From the NCBI RefSeq assembly GCF_014206875.1, contig NZ_JACIJO010000001.1, positions 558,001 to 622,000 on the forward strand: a stretch of 64,000 nucleotides of DNA, in the 5' to 3' direction. Positions 19,356 to 28,770 of the stretch are shown here, piece after piece; positions within the stretch are counted from its first letter, which is position 1; each line of letters begins with the position of its first letter. The translations under genes and the position numbers were made by a program. The stretch comes from Algoriphagus iocasae (GTDB lineage: Bacteria; Bacteroidota; Bacteroidia; Cytophagales; Cyclobacteriaceae). A model generated the notes under the pieces. It had not been told where the DNA came from. It ran no database searches and saw only the letters and a list, made by a program, of their open reading frames with translations.

Positions 19356-20603
19356 CTATTTGGACGTGATCCAAGTGGCAGGATCCATTACGCTCAATCC
19401 TTTCCATGTCTGGAAATGTACCTCAGCTTGCCCGTCTGGCCCTGTAGCTACCTGACCAATTACGTCTTTTGAATTTACAGTTTGACCTGATTTTACAGAA
19501 ATGGTTTTTAGCTTACTATACATGGTATAATATTCACCATGTTTGATAATCACAGTACCACCAAAACCAGGCATTGTCGTAATCTTAGTTACAGTTCCGT
19601 CAAATACAGCTCTGACATTTGAGTTAGGCTGTGTTCGAATGTCAATCCCATCACTGTCCATGGTGATGCCTTTCAGTGTAGGATGTGGATATGTACCAAA
19701 TCCCTGTGCAATAAAACCAGTTTCCACAGGCCATGGTAATCTACCCTTATTTCCTGCAAAACTACTGGATAATGCCGCCGCTTCAGGAGTCATAGGCATG
19801 CTGCTTCCAGCACTTTTTGTAGCAGTACTATTAGATTTTTTCGCAGCTGCTTCAGCTAATCGGATCTCTTCCTCGATCACTTGCTTGATCATTCGATTCA
19901 ATTGATCCTGTTGTTTCTTAGTTGCAGCAATTTGTTTTTGAATGTCCTTTTCTTTCTTAGACAGATTATTAACGATGCCTTGCTGCTCTTTTCTTGCCTG
20001 ATCTAAAGCAAGTTTTTCTTTGCGTTCTTCTTCTAGAACTTTTTCTTTTTCTGCTCTTTTCTCATCCAAAGAAATTTGCTCTTGAGCCAGTTGAACGCTG
20101 ACCTCTTGGATTTGTTCAGCCTGCTGTTTCCTGTTATCAGTGTATTGCTTGAGGTATTTCATCCTCATATACAGTTGATTGAAGCTTCCCGAACTGAATA
20201 CAAAAGAAACAATCGATAAACCTCTGTTTAATTTTGAGGTGCTATAAATCATTCGGGCATATTCTGCCTTTAGATCTTTCAGTTCCTGCTCCAGTTTTTT
20301 GATTTTGGTCTCGGTTTCTCTGATTTCCTGATCTAGAAGTTTGATTTCTCGATCTAAAGTATTAACAAGCCTCGACTGAGTCTGGACTTTTTTAGTAACA
20401 GCGTTGAGTTCTCCAATAGAATTCTTCTTGATTGCAGTAGTCTGTTTCAGAATTTTGTCAAATTCTTTTAGACGCTCTTGAACCTCTGCTTTTTCACGTT
20501 CTAATTGCTCCCTGGATTTTTTGGTCTGGGCTTGTAAATCAGTGATATAACAGCAAAATAACAATGCTATTATAGAAGAAAAGAAAAGAGATTTCCTATT
20601 CAT
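19356..20603 (-). CDS. EnvC-like murein hydrolase activator with coiled coil and degenerate LytM domain
   Basis: A 415-residue exported protein starting at the ATG at 20603; a TTG three codons upstream is less likely. A signal peptide (about 1-25, ending LQA/Q) is followed by a long Lys/Glu/Gln-rich coiled coil (about 28-245), a Ser/Ala-rich linker and a C-terminal LytM/M23 domain (about 290-415). Active M23 peptidases have a His before GIDI and an HxH motif. Here the first reads DSDGIDI and the second EVHFQ, so key zinc ligands appear replaced. This matches EnvC and related factors that do not cut peptidoglycan but activate amidases at division. It lies 5 bases after the DUF4292 gene and ends a three-gene cluster. 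Confidence 0.87.
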   Translation of the reverse strand: MNRKSLFFSSIIALLFCCYITDLQAQTKKSREQLEREKAEVQERLKEFDKILKQTTAIKKNSIGELNAVTKKVQTQSRLVNTLDREIKLLDQEIRETETKIKKLEQELKDLKAEYARMIYSTSKLNRGLSIVSFVFSSGSFNQLYMRMKYLKQYTDNRKQQAEQIQEVSVQLAQEQISLDEKRAEKEKVLEEERKEKLALDQARKEQQGIVNNLSKKEKDIQKQIAATKKQQDQLNRMIKQVIEEEIRLAEAAAKKSNSTATKSAGSSMPMTPEAAALSSSFAGNKGRLPWPVETGFIAQGFGTYPHPTLKGITMDSDGIDIRTQPNSNVRAVFDGTVTKITTMPGFGGTVIIKHGEYYTMYSKLKTISVKSGQTVNSKDVIGQVATGPDGQAEVHFQTWKGLSVMDPATWITSK

Positions 20604-20608
20604 TGAAA

Positions 20609-21349
20609 TCAAAATCTGAATGGGAAAGAAAGTGGATTAGAATGTGGTTCGATTGAATTCCACTCCAAATTTATTATCGTATTTTGACTGCCTTCCGGTA
20701 ATTGGTAGGCTAATTTATACAATACTTCCAGAGGGAAAGGCTGTGATTCTACATCCTGAAAGTTGGGGAAACTGGCAAGTAAAGATCCTCTATCATCTAG
20801 CGAGTTACTGACCAATTCTGAAACTTTTCTGGAGTTCACATCTACCTTGCTGAAATAACGAACCTGATCTCGCACCTGTGTGAGTTCAAATGACTTACCT
20901 ACTCGAATTAACCGGTCCTTATAATCAAATGGAGTGGGAGGGTTTGCCCAAAGCAAATTTTGAAATAATTCTAATGATAGTTTGAGACCATAAATCGTCT
21001 CAAATTCTTTGAAAGTTAGATTGACATCTTCCTTACCGATTCGGTCTTTAATCTGAATTTTCTCCTGAGTGATCAAACCGCGGACAGCCTCCATCCCCAA
21101 ACCAGGAGAAACAGTAAACCATAATACACTGTCTTTTTTTGCGCGGAGATTTAAAGATCCTCTGGTGATTTTACCTGATTCCTCTTCGATGACGATTTTA
21201 GCTTTTGCAGAAAGGAAATCATAATCATTATAAATCGGAGAAAAGTCTTCCATCTTTCCGCTGCTTTGGTAGGCTACATTTTTCTTTGCGCAGCTCGATA
21301 AAAATCCAATAGCAAACAGAATTGTCAATCCTGCAAAAAGCTTATTCAT
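20609..21349 (-). CDS. DUF4292 lipoprotein
   Basis: A 246-residue lipoprotein: the signal ends GFLSSC (Cys20). The mature region begins with a segment of the type FLSAKAKIVIEEESGKITRG and then beta-strand-rich sequence (RGSLNLRAKKDSVLWFTVSPGLGMEAVRGL), which resembles the LolA/LolB-like fold described for DUF4292. A lipid or lipoprotein carrier role is therefore possible but unproven. The start overlaps the TPR gene by 8 bases and the stop lies 5 bases before the EnvC-like gene, so the three are almost certainly one transcript. The arrangement TPR / DUF4292 / EnvC-like is, to my knowledge, common in Bacteroidota. Confidence 0.8.
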   Translation of the reverse strand: MNKLFAGLTILFAIGFLSSCAKKNVAYQSSGKMEDFSPIYNDYDFLSAKAKIVIEEESGKITRGSLNLRAKKDSVLWFTVSPGLGMEAVRGLITQEKIQIKDRIGKEDVNLTFKEFETIYGLKLSLELFQNLLWANPPTPFDYKDRLIRVGKSFELTQVRDQVRYFSKVDVNSRKVSELVSNSLDDRGSLLASFPNFQDVESQPFPLEVLYKLAYQLPEGSQNTIINLEWNSIEPHSNPLSFPFRF

Positions 21350-23069
21350 GGTATTTGCCTTCTTTAATTTTTTGGGGAAGTTTATCTGAGGCTTCCGGGC
21401 TTTTCTCAGCTTTTTTCCAATAACTGATTGCTTCAGATTTATTCCCTAAATGATATAAAATGTCTCCATAATGCTCCAACATCACTCCACTAGGCTCTGC
21501 TTCATGCTCCATGGCTAGATCCATGTATTTTTTAGCGCCTTCGTAATCTCCACTTTGGAACAAAACCCATGCATGTGTATCAAGGAAAGTGCCATTATTT
21601 GGAAATCGTTTAACAACTTTTTCTGACATGGATTTAGCTTTCTCAAGATCTTGTTTTTCCAGGGAAAGGAAATAGGCATAATTGTTTAAAACCTGCTCAT
21701 CGTTTGGATTGAGTTTTACGGCCATATCAAAGTTTTCGAAGGCCTTCTTTTTCTCTCCTAAATTGTAATAGGCATTTCCGAGTGCACCATAAGTAGCCTG
21801 ATCCAAACCAATGTTTTTACCAGCATTCAGATTCATTGATTTCTCTAAAGAGATCACAGCCGAAGAATCCTTTTTCATGGCATTTTTAATCACGCCGTCA
21901 TAAAACCAAAATTCTGGTCGTTCTGGGAATTCATCGACACCCATGATGGTGAATTTCTCCACTTCGGCAAAATCAGCACTCTCCCCAAAAGAATTGGTGA
22001 TTACCTGCTCCAATAACTCTGCATTTTTCGGATCAACCTGAAGTGATTTTTTGAAGTTTTCAATCCCTTCTTCCTTCATTCCAGCTTTCATTCGCCTTTT
22101 GCCAATGGCTGAGAAAACTGCAGCAACCTGAGGGTGATTTAAAAGCATTAACCTTTCTAATTTGTTCAAAAGCGAATCCCTTTCGGAAGTCTGCATTTCG
22201 TTAAAAATGGATTCAAATGCCTGAGATTCTACCATAGGGTCTAAATCAGGATTTGAGAAAGCAGTAATAATTGATTTTTCAGAAAGTTCGATTTCTCCCT
22301 TTTCTTTTTGTAAAGTATAGGCTGCCATATGCAATTCTGGCTGGTTTGGAAACTTGGAGATTTCGGTGTTGACCAAATCCAATGCCTGATCCAATCGATT
22401 ATTGTTGTAAAGAATTTCTACCAAATTGAGCACATAATCTGGATTGCCTGATTTTGCTTCAATCAGTCGCATTCCTTCCTCAATGGCTTTATCAAGGTTA
22501 TTGTTTTTAAGGTAGATTCTTTGTTTTTGAGTAGTGACAGGTTCCATTACTCCGTAAAATTCCTCAGCTCTGTCCAGTGCTATCAAAGCTTTGTCATACT
22601 CGCCAGCATTCAGATAAATTGAAGCTAAATCTAAGTTATACTGCTGATTATTTTCTCCATCCGCTGTCAATCGATCTAAAATCTCAGCCGCTTTCAAAGG
22701 TTGCTTTAAATTGGTATAAATTTCAGCTACCATTAAGGCGTAATACTTATTTTCAATATCCAGGTTAGCTGCTTTTTCTGCATAAGGAAGTGCTTTTTCT
22801 GGTTTATTCCCTCGAAGTAAAACTTCAGCAATTTTATAATTGATTGCAGGCTCTTCTGGAGTGAATTCAAGTGCTTTTTGTAAATAAAAATAGGACTTGT
22901 CTAATTCCCCAAGTACGAGGTATTTCTCTCCCTCGATATAATAGCGCGTAGCTTTGGCTTCAGTTTCCTGAGCCTTTCTTTCCTTTTTAGAAAGCTTTTC
23001 CTGAGAGAATCCTATTGATGCACTGAACAATAGGAAGAATGATATTAGAAGAAATCTATTGAAAATCAC
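21342..23069 (-). CDS. Exported tetratricopeptide-repeat protein
   Basis: A 575-residue protein with a signal peptide (about 1-22) and at least ten TPR-like units. Clear units include ARYYIEGEKYLVLGELDKSYFYLQKAL, LPYAEKAANLDIENKYYALMVAEIY, and a late ALGNAYYNLGEKKKAFENFDMAVKLNPND. TPRs build a superhelix for protein-protein contacts, so this is probably an adaptor in the periplasm. The start codon is GTG, in good position before MIFNRFLL-type signal sequence. It is the first gene of the cluster with DUF4292 (8-base overlap) and EnvC-like. Its partner is not identifiable from sequence; an envelope or division role is inferred from neighbours. Confidence 0.85.
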   Translation of the reverse strand: MIFNRFLLISFFLLFSASIGFSQEKLSKKERKAQETEAKATRYYIEGEKYLVLGELDKSYFYLQKALEFTPEEPAINYKIAEVLLRGNKPEKALPYAEKAANLDIENKYYALMVAEIYTNLKQPLKAAEILDRLTADGENNQQYNLDLASIYLNAGEYDKALIALDRAEEFYGVMEPVTTQKQRIYLKNNNLDKAIEEGMRLIEAKSGNPDYVLNLVEILYNNNRLDQALDLVNTEISKFPNQPELHMAAYTLQKEKGEIELSEKSIITAFSNPDLDPMVESQAFESIFNEMQTSERDSLLNKLERLMLLNHPQVAAVFSAIGKRRMKAGMKEEGIENFKKSLQVDPKNAELLEQVITNSFGESADFAEVEKFTIMGVDEFPERPEFWFYDGVIKNAMKKDSSAVISLEKSMNLNAGKNIGLDQATYGALGNAYYNLGEKKKAFENFDMAVKLNPNDEQVLNNYAYFLSLEKQDLEKAKSMSEKVVKRFPNNGTFLDTHAWVLFQSGDYEGAKKYMDLAMEHEAEPSGVMLEHYGDILYHLGNKSEAISYWKKAEKSPEASDKLPQKIKEGKYHE

Positions 23070-23231
23070 GTGAATTGGAGTGTTCTGCTTAAGAATACAA
23101 ACATAATGCCTTTTATGGAATTTGGCAGGTATTTGAGTTTAGGATAAGACAGATTGACTTTGCGTTAATCTATCCAGTAGATGCATAACGACTTTTTGTC
23201 AAAATTGATCCCAAAAGCACTATTATTTTAC

Positions 23232-24740
23232 TTAAGTGGTCTTAGTTTTTGGCTTTAGGTAAGTTTTGATCTGATCCCTTTCTAACATCCAAATAATCAA
23301 TCCGAAAAGGAGAATGAGGCTATTCTTTGCTAGGAAATTTAAGAACGGATTATTTAAATCCAGATAAAATCCCCCGTAGCTTATTCCAAAGGAAATTAGT
23401 AAGTAAAAAATACCCCTGCCTGTCTGATAGGGAATAGGATAATATTTTTGGCCATAAAGATAGCAAAGCAAGCACATCACAAAGTAGCAACTTATCGTGC
23501 TGAGCGCACCACCCATGTAACCCCAAATTGGAACAAAAATGAATATAATGGCTATTGTGATAATCGCTCCAACCAAAGTAATCCAGAAACTATATTTGGT
23601 CTGATCAGTGATTTTAAACCAAATAGAGAGATTGAAATAAATTCCTAAAAGCAAATACCCCATCAAAAGTGTAGGCACTATAAAAAGCCCCTCAGAGTAG
23701 CCAGGTTGTCTTAAAAATAATGGGCCTAACCATTCCAGATTGACAGAGATCGCAATCATCAACAGGGTACAAAACAGGATAAAAGCATGCATCACCTTTG
23801 CATAAAGTAGAGGGGAGTTTTTGTCTTGGGATTGTTTGAAGAAAAAAGGTTCGGCAGCATATTTAAATGCTTGAATGACCAGATTCATCAAAATCGCGAG
23901 TTTAAAATTCGCTCCAAAAATACCTCCGGCCTCTCTGGACGATAGGCCTGCATAGAAATTTGGGGGAAGGACGTATTCAAAGAGGAATCTGGAAAATAGC
24001 TCGTTTGTTACTCCAGCTAATCCCATAAATAGCAGAGGAATCGAATAAACCCACATAGGTTTGATGATTTCCCCTTCCAGTTTGAATTTAAAAAATCCTG
24101 CTTTCCACCAAACAAATGGAATTATCAATCCATTGGCTAGAAGGTTAGAAAGCAAAATGTACTCGACTCCCCAATCAGATCTATACCCTAGAAAACCATC
24201 TTGAATCACCCCATTTGTGATAAAATAAGGAAAACCAATGATCAGGAGGAGGTTGAAAAAAATGTTAAGGAGGATATTAAATATCTTGGCACCAGCGAAG
24301 ATCAAGGCTTTGTTTTCCAGTCTCAGCTTGGCAAATGGGATAGCTAAAATCGCATCATAGGATAGAATTAATGCAGTCCATCTGTATAAATAGGATTGGC
24401 CTGGGTATTCCAGCCATTCAGCAAGCCATGGGGCAAGCAGGAATAATCCTGATCCCAAGACAACTGTGCTGGTGAGGAGCAAGGATTGAGTGGAATTGTA
24501 AACCCTTTTTGGGTCAAGATTTTTACCGGTAGAATACCTGAAAAAAGTAGTCTCCATCCCATAGGTGAAGACAATATTCATAAACCCGATGAGGGCATAA
24601 ATACTCGTGAACGACCCCATAGCCTCTTTTGTGAGGTATTCGGTGTACACGATAATCATTAAAAAATTAATAGATCTGCCTAGAATACTGCTTAGGCCAT
24701 AAACTGCGGTTTGTCCGGCAAGTTTTTTGAAATTGCTCAT
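23232..24740 (-). CDS. MOP-superfamily polysaccharide/oligosaccharide flippase
   Basis: A 502-residue integral membrane protein of the polysaccharide biosynthesis (Wzx/MurJ-like) group in the MOP exporter superfamily. The N-terminus has the family block KLAGQTAVYGLSSILGRSINFLMIIVYTEYLT, followed by about 12-14 hydrophobic helices and a short Lys-rich tail. Such proteins flip undecaprenyl-linked sugars across the inner membrane for capsule, exopolysaccharide or O-antigen. No glycan polymerase or cluster of glycosyltransferases surrounds it; the nearest sugar-transfer gene is the GT4 at 27332 on the other strand. It lies 15 bases downstream of the enoyl-CoA hydratase gene. The exact cargo is unknown. 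Confidence 0.85.
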   Translation of the reverse strand: MSNFKKLAGQTAVYGLSSILGRSINFLMIIVYTEYLTKEAMGSFTSIYALIGFMNIVFTYGMETTFFRYSTGKNLDPKRVYNSTQSLLLTSTVVLGSGLFLLAPWLAEWLEYPGQSYLYRWTALILSYDAILAIPFAKLRLENKALIFAGAKIFNILLNIFFNLLLIIGFPYFITNGVIQDGFLGYRSDWGVEYILLSNLLANGLIIPFVWWKAGFFKFKLEGEIIKPMWVYSIPLLFMGLAGVTNELFSRFLFEYVLPPNFYAGLSSREAGGIFGANFKLAILMNLVIQAFKYAAEPFFFKQSQDKNSPLLYAKVMHAFILFCTLLMIAISVNLEWLGPLFLRQPGYSEGLFIVPTLLMGYLLLGIYFNLSIWFKITDQTKYSFWITLVGAIITIAIIFIFVPIWGYMGGALSTISCYFVMCLLCYLYGQKYYPIPYQTGRGIFYLLISFGISYGGFYLDLNNPFLNFLAKNSLILLFGLIIWMLERDQIKTYLKPKTKTT

Positions 24741-24755
24741 AAGGGAGAAAATCGG

Positions 24756-25541
24756 TTATTCTCCCTTGAAATTTGGTTTTCTCTTTTCAAGAAATGCAGT
24801 GGTTCCTTCTTTATAATCACCAGATTTAACACAACGGGCAAAGGAATTGGCTTCTGTTTGGAATCCATTTTCATCGGATAGATAGACTGCGTTTACACAA
24901 TCTATAATCATGCCGATTGCCAATGGAGCCTTGCTCATTATTTTGGCTACAATTTCTTCGGCTTTTGCGATTGCATCAGCTTTGGTAGGTAATACATGAT
25001 TGACAAGCCCTAGCGATAAAGCTTCATTCGCATCGACCATGTCTCCTGTCATCATCAACTCATTTGCTTTACCTCTACCGATGAGTATTGTCAGTCTTTG
25101 CGTGCCGCCATAGCCTGGTATAATACCCAAGTTCACTTCTGGCTGACCAAATTTGGCATTTGCGGAAGCAACTCTCATATGGCAGGCCATAGCCAATTCA
25201 CATCCACCGCCAAGCGTAAATCCATTGGTAACAGCGATAACGGGTTTGTGGAGATTTTCGATGGTACTGAAGATTTCCTGCCCATTTTCAGCGAATTTCC
25301 TGGCATTTACCTCGTTCAATTCGGCAATTTCACTGATGTCGGCACCTGCTATAAAAGCACGTTCCCCAGCTCCGGTGATAATAACTCCTTTGATTGATTT
25401 GCTGTCAGCAACTTCTTCGAAAATTGCCTTCAACTCTTCAAGGGTTGCGAAGTTCAATGCATTCATTTTTTCCTCCCGGTTGACGGTCAAATAAAGAATG
25501 CCTTCTTTTACCTCTGTCAGAATATTATTGTATTCAGCCAT
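24756..25541 (-). CDS. Enoyl-CoA hydratase/isomerase (crotonase family)
   Basis: A 261-residue crotonase-fold enzyme that hydrates trans-2-enoyl-CoA esters during fatty-acid or related acyl-CoA breakdown in the cytoplasm. The oxyanion-hole segment AFIAGADISEIAELN is intact. Both catalytic glutamates of true hydratases are present: one in TLGGGCELAMAC and one in FGQPEVNLGIIPGYGGTQRL. The C-terminus ends in FLEKRKPNFKGE, the standard family end. Length is normal. It stands without other beta-oxidation genes and is followed by the flippase gene. The precise acyl substrate cannot be read from the sequence. Confidence 0.92.
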   Translation of the reverse strand: MAEYNNILTEVKEGILYLTVNREEKMNALNFATLEELKAIFEEVADSKSIKGVIITGAGERAFIAGADISEIAELNEVNARKFAENGQEIFSTIENLHKPVIAVTNGFTLGGGCELAMACHMRVASANAKFGQPEVNLGIIPGYGGTQRLTILIGRGKANELMMTGDMVDANEALSLGLVNHVLPTKADAIAKAEEIVAKIMSKAPLAIGMIIDCVNAVYLSDENGFQTEANSFARCVKSGDYKEGTTAFLEKRKPNFKGE

Positions 25542-25706
25542 AAAACGTCTTTCTGTTTAAAACAAATATACAAGCAGGGTCGCCAATCCCAAATTTTGTG
25601 ACTTAGAAAAATCCATGAAACCGAGAGAGCCTTGAGTTTTAAATGGTTTTATTTCAAAGGATTTATCTTAATTTTCTATACCCAAAATTCCCTCAGCCAT
25701 TTTTAT

Positions 25707-25714
25707 TACTTTTG
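25707..25714 (+). promoter_or_regulatory. Candidate -7 promoter element for icd
   Basis: TACTTTTG matches the Bacteroidota -7 consensus TAnnTTTG and ends 37 bases before the icd ATG. I see no convincing -33 TTTG partner at the usual distance, so this is a weak call. Confidence 0.35.
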
Positions 25715-25751
25715 TGGCAAATTCAGTTTTAACTACATCCACTATTATATT

Positions 25752-27206
25752 ATGTCTTCAAAAAGAAAAATCACAGTGGCTTATGGTGACGGGATCGGTC
25801 CTGAAATCATGAAAGCAACTTTGGCAATCCTAGAAGCTGCTGGAGCTCAATTAGAATACGATGTCATCGAAATCGGTGAGCAGGTTTATCTCAAAGGGAT
25901 TTCCTCCGGTATGGAGCCAAGTGCGTTTGAGTCACTTAAAGAAACCAAGGTGTTTTTGAAGGCGCCTATCACCACACCACAAGGTGGTGGATTCAAATCA
26001 TTGAATGTAACTACCAGAACTTCATTCGGGTTATACGCAAACGTTAGACCTTGCAAAGCATTTTCTCCTTTTATCAGAACACATTTCCCGAAAACGGATT
26101 TGGTGATTATCAGAGAAAATGAAGAGGATTTATATTCTGGAATCGAGCACAGACAGACTCAGGAAGTTTGTCAGTCGCTGAAATTGATCTCCAAGCCAGG
26201 TTCTGAGAAAATTATCCGTTACGCATTTGAGTATGCTAAAAAATACGGTCGCAAGAAAGTGACTTGTATGACCAAGGATAATATCATGAAAATTGCCGAT
26301 GGTCTTTTTCATAAAACTTTTGACGAGGTAGCAAAAGAATATCCAGATATCCAGACTGATCACAAAATCATTGATATCGGTACTGCTTTGATCGCAGATC
26401 GACCTGAAATGTTTGATGTGATTGTGACCTTAAACTTGTATGGTGACATTATTTCTGATGTGGCTGCTCAGGTAACTGGTTCTGTTGGATTGGGTGGTTC
26501 TGCAAACGTAGGTGAAGAAGTAGCTATGTTTGAAGCGATACACGGTTCTGCACCAGATATCACTGGATTAGGAATTGCAAATCCTTCTGGTCTGTTGAAT
26601 GGAGCAATCATGATGTTGGTACATATCGGTCAGCCAGAGGTTGCGGAGAAAGTTGCTAATGCATGGATGAAAACTTTGGAAGATGGAATCCATACTGGAG
26701 ATATTTATCAGGAAGGACTTTCATCTAAAAAAGTTGGAACTGAGGAATTTGCAAATGCAGTGATCGAGAGAATCGGTCAGGTTCCAGCTAAGATGATTCC
26801 TGCTTCTTTTGACAAAGAGAGTACTGAGCCGATGAATATCTTTGTTTCTGAAAGACCAAAGCAAAAGAAGGAATTGATCGGTGTGGATGTTTTCTTGGAT
26901 TGGGATGAAAGTGGAAGAGACCCACAAGTCCTAGGAGAGAAACTTCGTCAGTTGAACGTGGATGGATTGCAGTTGCAATTGATCACCAATCGCGGGATCA
27001 AAGTATTCCCTGGAGGAATGAAAGAAACATTCTGTACAGACCACTGGAGATGTAGATTCCAAAATGCTGAGATGTCTTCAATCAAGCATTCTCTTGTGAC
27101 TGAATTGTTGAATCAAATTGATGCAAATGGATTTGATTTTATCAAAACAGAAAATTTATACTCATTTGATGGAGTGAGAGGATATTCACTTTCTCAAGGA
27201 GAATAA
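25752..27206 (+). CDS. icd: NADP-dependent isocitrate dehydrogenase, long form
   Basis: This enzyme converts isocitrate to 2-oxoglutarate in the citric acid cycle. I chose the ATG at 25752, giving 484 residues starting MSSKRKITVAYGDGIGPEIM; the frame is open 40 codons further up, but that stretch is Phe/Tyr-rich, unlike the family, and covers the likely promoter. The catalytic core (about 5-340) has the substrate-binding TTRTSFGLYANVRP, IIRENEEDLYSGIEH, NLYGDIISDV and the nucleotide region EAIHGSAPDITG. After about residue 355 comes an extra C-terminal domain of roughly 130 residues with GVDVFLDW and ETFCTDHWRCRF. This fits the longer IDH type known from Thermus and Rickettsia. A strong terminator follows. 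Confidence 0.94.
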   Translation: MSSKRKITVAYGDGIGPEIMKATLAILEAAGAQLEYDVIEIGEQVYLKGISSGMEPSAFESLKETKVFLKAPITTPQGGGFKSLNVTTRTSFGLYANVRPCKAFSPFIRTHFPKTDLVIIRENEEDLYSGIEHRQTQEVCQSLKLISKPGSEKIIRYAFEYAKKYGRKKVTCMTKDNIMKIADGLFHKTFDEVAKEYPDIQTDHKIIDIGTALIADRPEMFDVIVTLNLYGDIISDVAAQVTGSVGLGGSANVGEEVAMFEAIHGSAPDITGLGIANPSGLLNGAIMMLVHIGQPEVAEKVANAWMKTLEDGIHTGDIYQEGLSSKKVGTEEFANAVIERIGQVPAKMIPASFDKESTEPMNIFVSERPKQKKELIGVDVFLDWDESGRDPQVLGEKLRQLNVDGLQLQLITNRGIKVFPGGMKETFCTDHWRCRFQNAEMSSIKHSLVTELLNQIDANGFDFIKTENLYSFDGVRGYSLSQGE

Positions 27207-27235
27207 GAAGAACAGAAAGTTCGGAATATTATTTT

Positions 27236-27271
27236 GAAAGGGATTTGGGAAACCAGATCCCTTTCTTTTTT
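27236..27271 (+). terminator. Intrinsic terminator of icd
   Basis: A 13-bp stem with one G-T wobble (27236-27248 and 27253-27265) and a GAAA tetraloop is followed by six T. It begins 30 bases after the icd stop. Confidence 0.9.
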
Positions 27272-27331
27272 ACAAATTTGATTTTATGGCCTGCTACTTG
27301 GTACTTTGTGTTGAGTAGAGGTACTTAAATT

Positions 27332-28621
27332 ATGTCCAAAAAAGTTTTAATCATTACCTATTATTGGCCGCCAAGTGGAGGCAGCGGAGTGCAGCGATGG
27401 CTGAAATTCGCAAAATACCTTCCTGAAGCAGGCTGGGAGCCAGTTATTTTTACTCCCGAAAATCCTGATTTTGATCTCAAAGATGAAAGTCTGTCTGAAG
27501 AAATTTCTCCCCAATTAGAAGTGATAAAATTCCCAATTTGGGAGCCTTACCAGCTTTTGGATAAGTTGCGTGGAAAAAAAGAAACGCATCCCGGTCGGGT
27601 TTTGGAACAAAAAGAACAGGGCTGGATAGAGAAAGCTGCAATTTGGCTTCGAGCAAATTTGATGGTGCCTGATCCCCGGGTTTTTTGGGTGAAACCATCT
27701 GTTAAGTTTTTGACAGATTTGATTCGAAACGGACAATTTGATGCCATTATTACTACAGGGCCTCCTCATAGCATGCACTTGATCGGAAGAGATCTGAAGA
27801 GAAAAACGGATGTTTTTTGGCTGGCAGATTTTCGGGACCCTTGGTCTCAATGGGAGTTTTTGGACAAGTTACCCATGCAGTCTTATGTGAAAAAAAAGCA
27901 TGCTCAGATGGAAAAATCCGTATTGAAAGAAGCAGATGTGGTGACGACTATTTCACCGACTTTCCAAAAGGACTTAAATAAGCTGGCAGATAGAAAAATC
28001 GAACTGCTAACTAATGGGTTTGATCCTGCCGATATTCCTTCTGACTTCAATGTAAAACCCAAAAAACCCAAAAGTCTAAACTTGGTTTACTCTGGAATAA
28101 TTGACTCGATCAGAAACCCAATGCCCTTGCTACATGCGATGAGAGAGGAATTCAAACCTATGAAAGAAGAAGTGAATTTTACTTTTGTAGGAAGGGTTAG
28201 CGATCAGATTCAAGAGCAAATAGCTTCGGATTCTTGGTTAAAAAAGCACGTTCATTTCTCAGGTTATGTGTCACATGAGGAGGTTTTTAATTATTATAGT
28301 AATGCGGATTTATTAGTGTTGATTTTGACTAATACGAAAAATGCTCAAGGGAATATTCCCGGTAAATTATTTGAATATTTAGCAACCAAAATACCGGTTA
28401 TTGCTTTAGGTGATCCAGATGGAGATTCTTCCAAAATCTTGAAAGCTGTGGGAGCGGCGCCAGTGATTTCTTTTGAGGATCATGTGGGGCTTCAGCTTTG
28501 TCTCCGAAAGCATTTTGAATCGGAAGGAACGGGTGAACAGATGCCTTCTATTGACCAATATTCCCGTAAAAATTTAAGTTTCCAATTAGCAAAATTTCTT
28601 GATGCAGGTTCCCTTTCTTGA
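27332..28621 (+). CDS. Family 4 glycosyltransferase
   Basis: A 429-residue GT-B-fold glycosyltransferase. It begins KVLIITYYWPPSGGSGVQRWLKFAKYLP, the Gly-rich acceptor loop of GT4 enzymes. The C-terminal nucleotide-sugar domain has LNLVYSGIIDSIRNP and then GNIPGKLFEYLATKIPVIALG, which contains the E-x7-E-type donor-binding motif. No membrane helices or signal are present, so it works on the cytoplasmic face, probably adding a sugar to a lipid-linked or capsular glycan. It is alone between the icd terminator and an intergenic region of about 150 bases. The sugar and acceptor are unknown. Confidence 0.88.
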   Translation: MSKKVLIITYYWPPSGGSGVQRWLKFAKYLPEAGWEPVIFTPENPDFDLKDESLSEEISPQLEVIKFPIWEPYQLLDKLRGKKETHPGRVLEQKEQGWIEKAAIWLRANLMVPDPRVFWVKPSVKFLTDLIRNGQFDAIITTGPPHSMHLIGRDLKRKTDVFWLADFRDPWSQWEFLDKLPMQSYVKKKHAQMEKSVLKEADVVTTISPTFQKDLNKLADRKIELLTNGFDPADIPSDFNVKPKKPKSLNLVYSGIIDSIRNPMPLLHAMREEFKPMKEEVNFTFVGRVSDQIQEQIASDSWLKKHVHFSGYVSHEEVFNYYSNADLLVLILTNTKNAQGNIPGKLFEYLATKIPVIALGDPDGDSSKILKAVGAAPVISFEDHVGLQLCLRKHFESEGTGEQMPSIDQYSRKNLSFQLAKFLDAGSLS

Positions 28622-28710
28622 TTTGTCCAGAATGGATGATTCGTTAAAAGCAGCTTTAAAATCGAATAAATAATTCAAAAAATTCGTAGGTTTTTTTATA
28701 AAAAATAATG

Positions 28711-28747
28711 AGATCCTAAACAGTAAAATCTAAGCCGTTTAGGATCT
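28711..28747 (-). terminator. Probable intrinsic terminator of the VOC/small lipoprotein unit
   Basis: A perfect 11-bp inverted repeat (28711-28721 and 28737-28747) with a 15-base loop lies 24 bases after the small lipoprotein stop. On the minus strand it is followed by CAT and then a T-rich run rather than an immediate T-tract, so efficiency is uncertain. A stop for the GT4 gene on the other strand is an alternative. Confidence 0.45.
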
Positions 28748-28770
28748 CCAAAAGTTTTATTTACAGGTGT

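Noticed and set aside
25632..25751. N-terminal extension of the isocitrate dehydrogenase frame
   Set aside because: The 40 extra codons are Phe/Tyr/His-rich and unlike the family, and they cover a -7-like promoter element; the ATG at 25752 gives the standard N-terminus.
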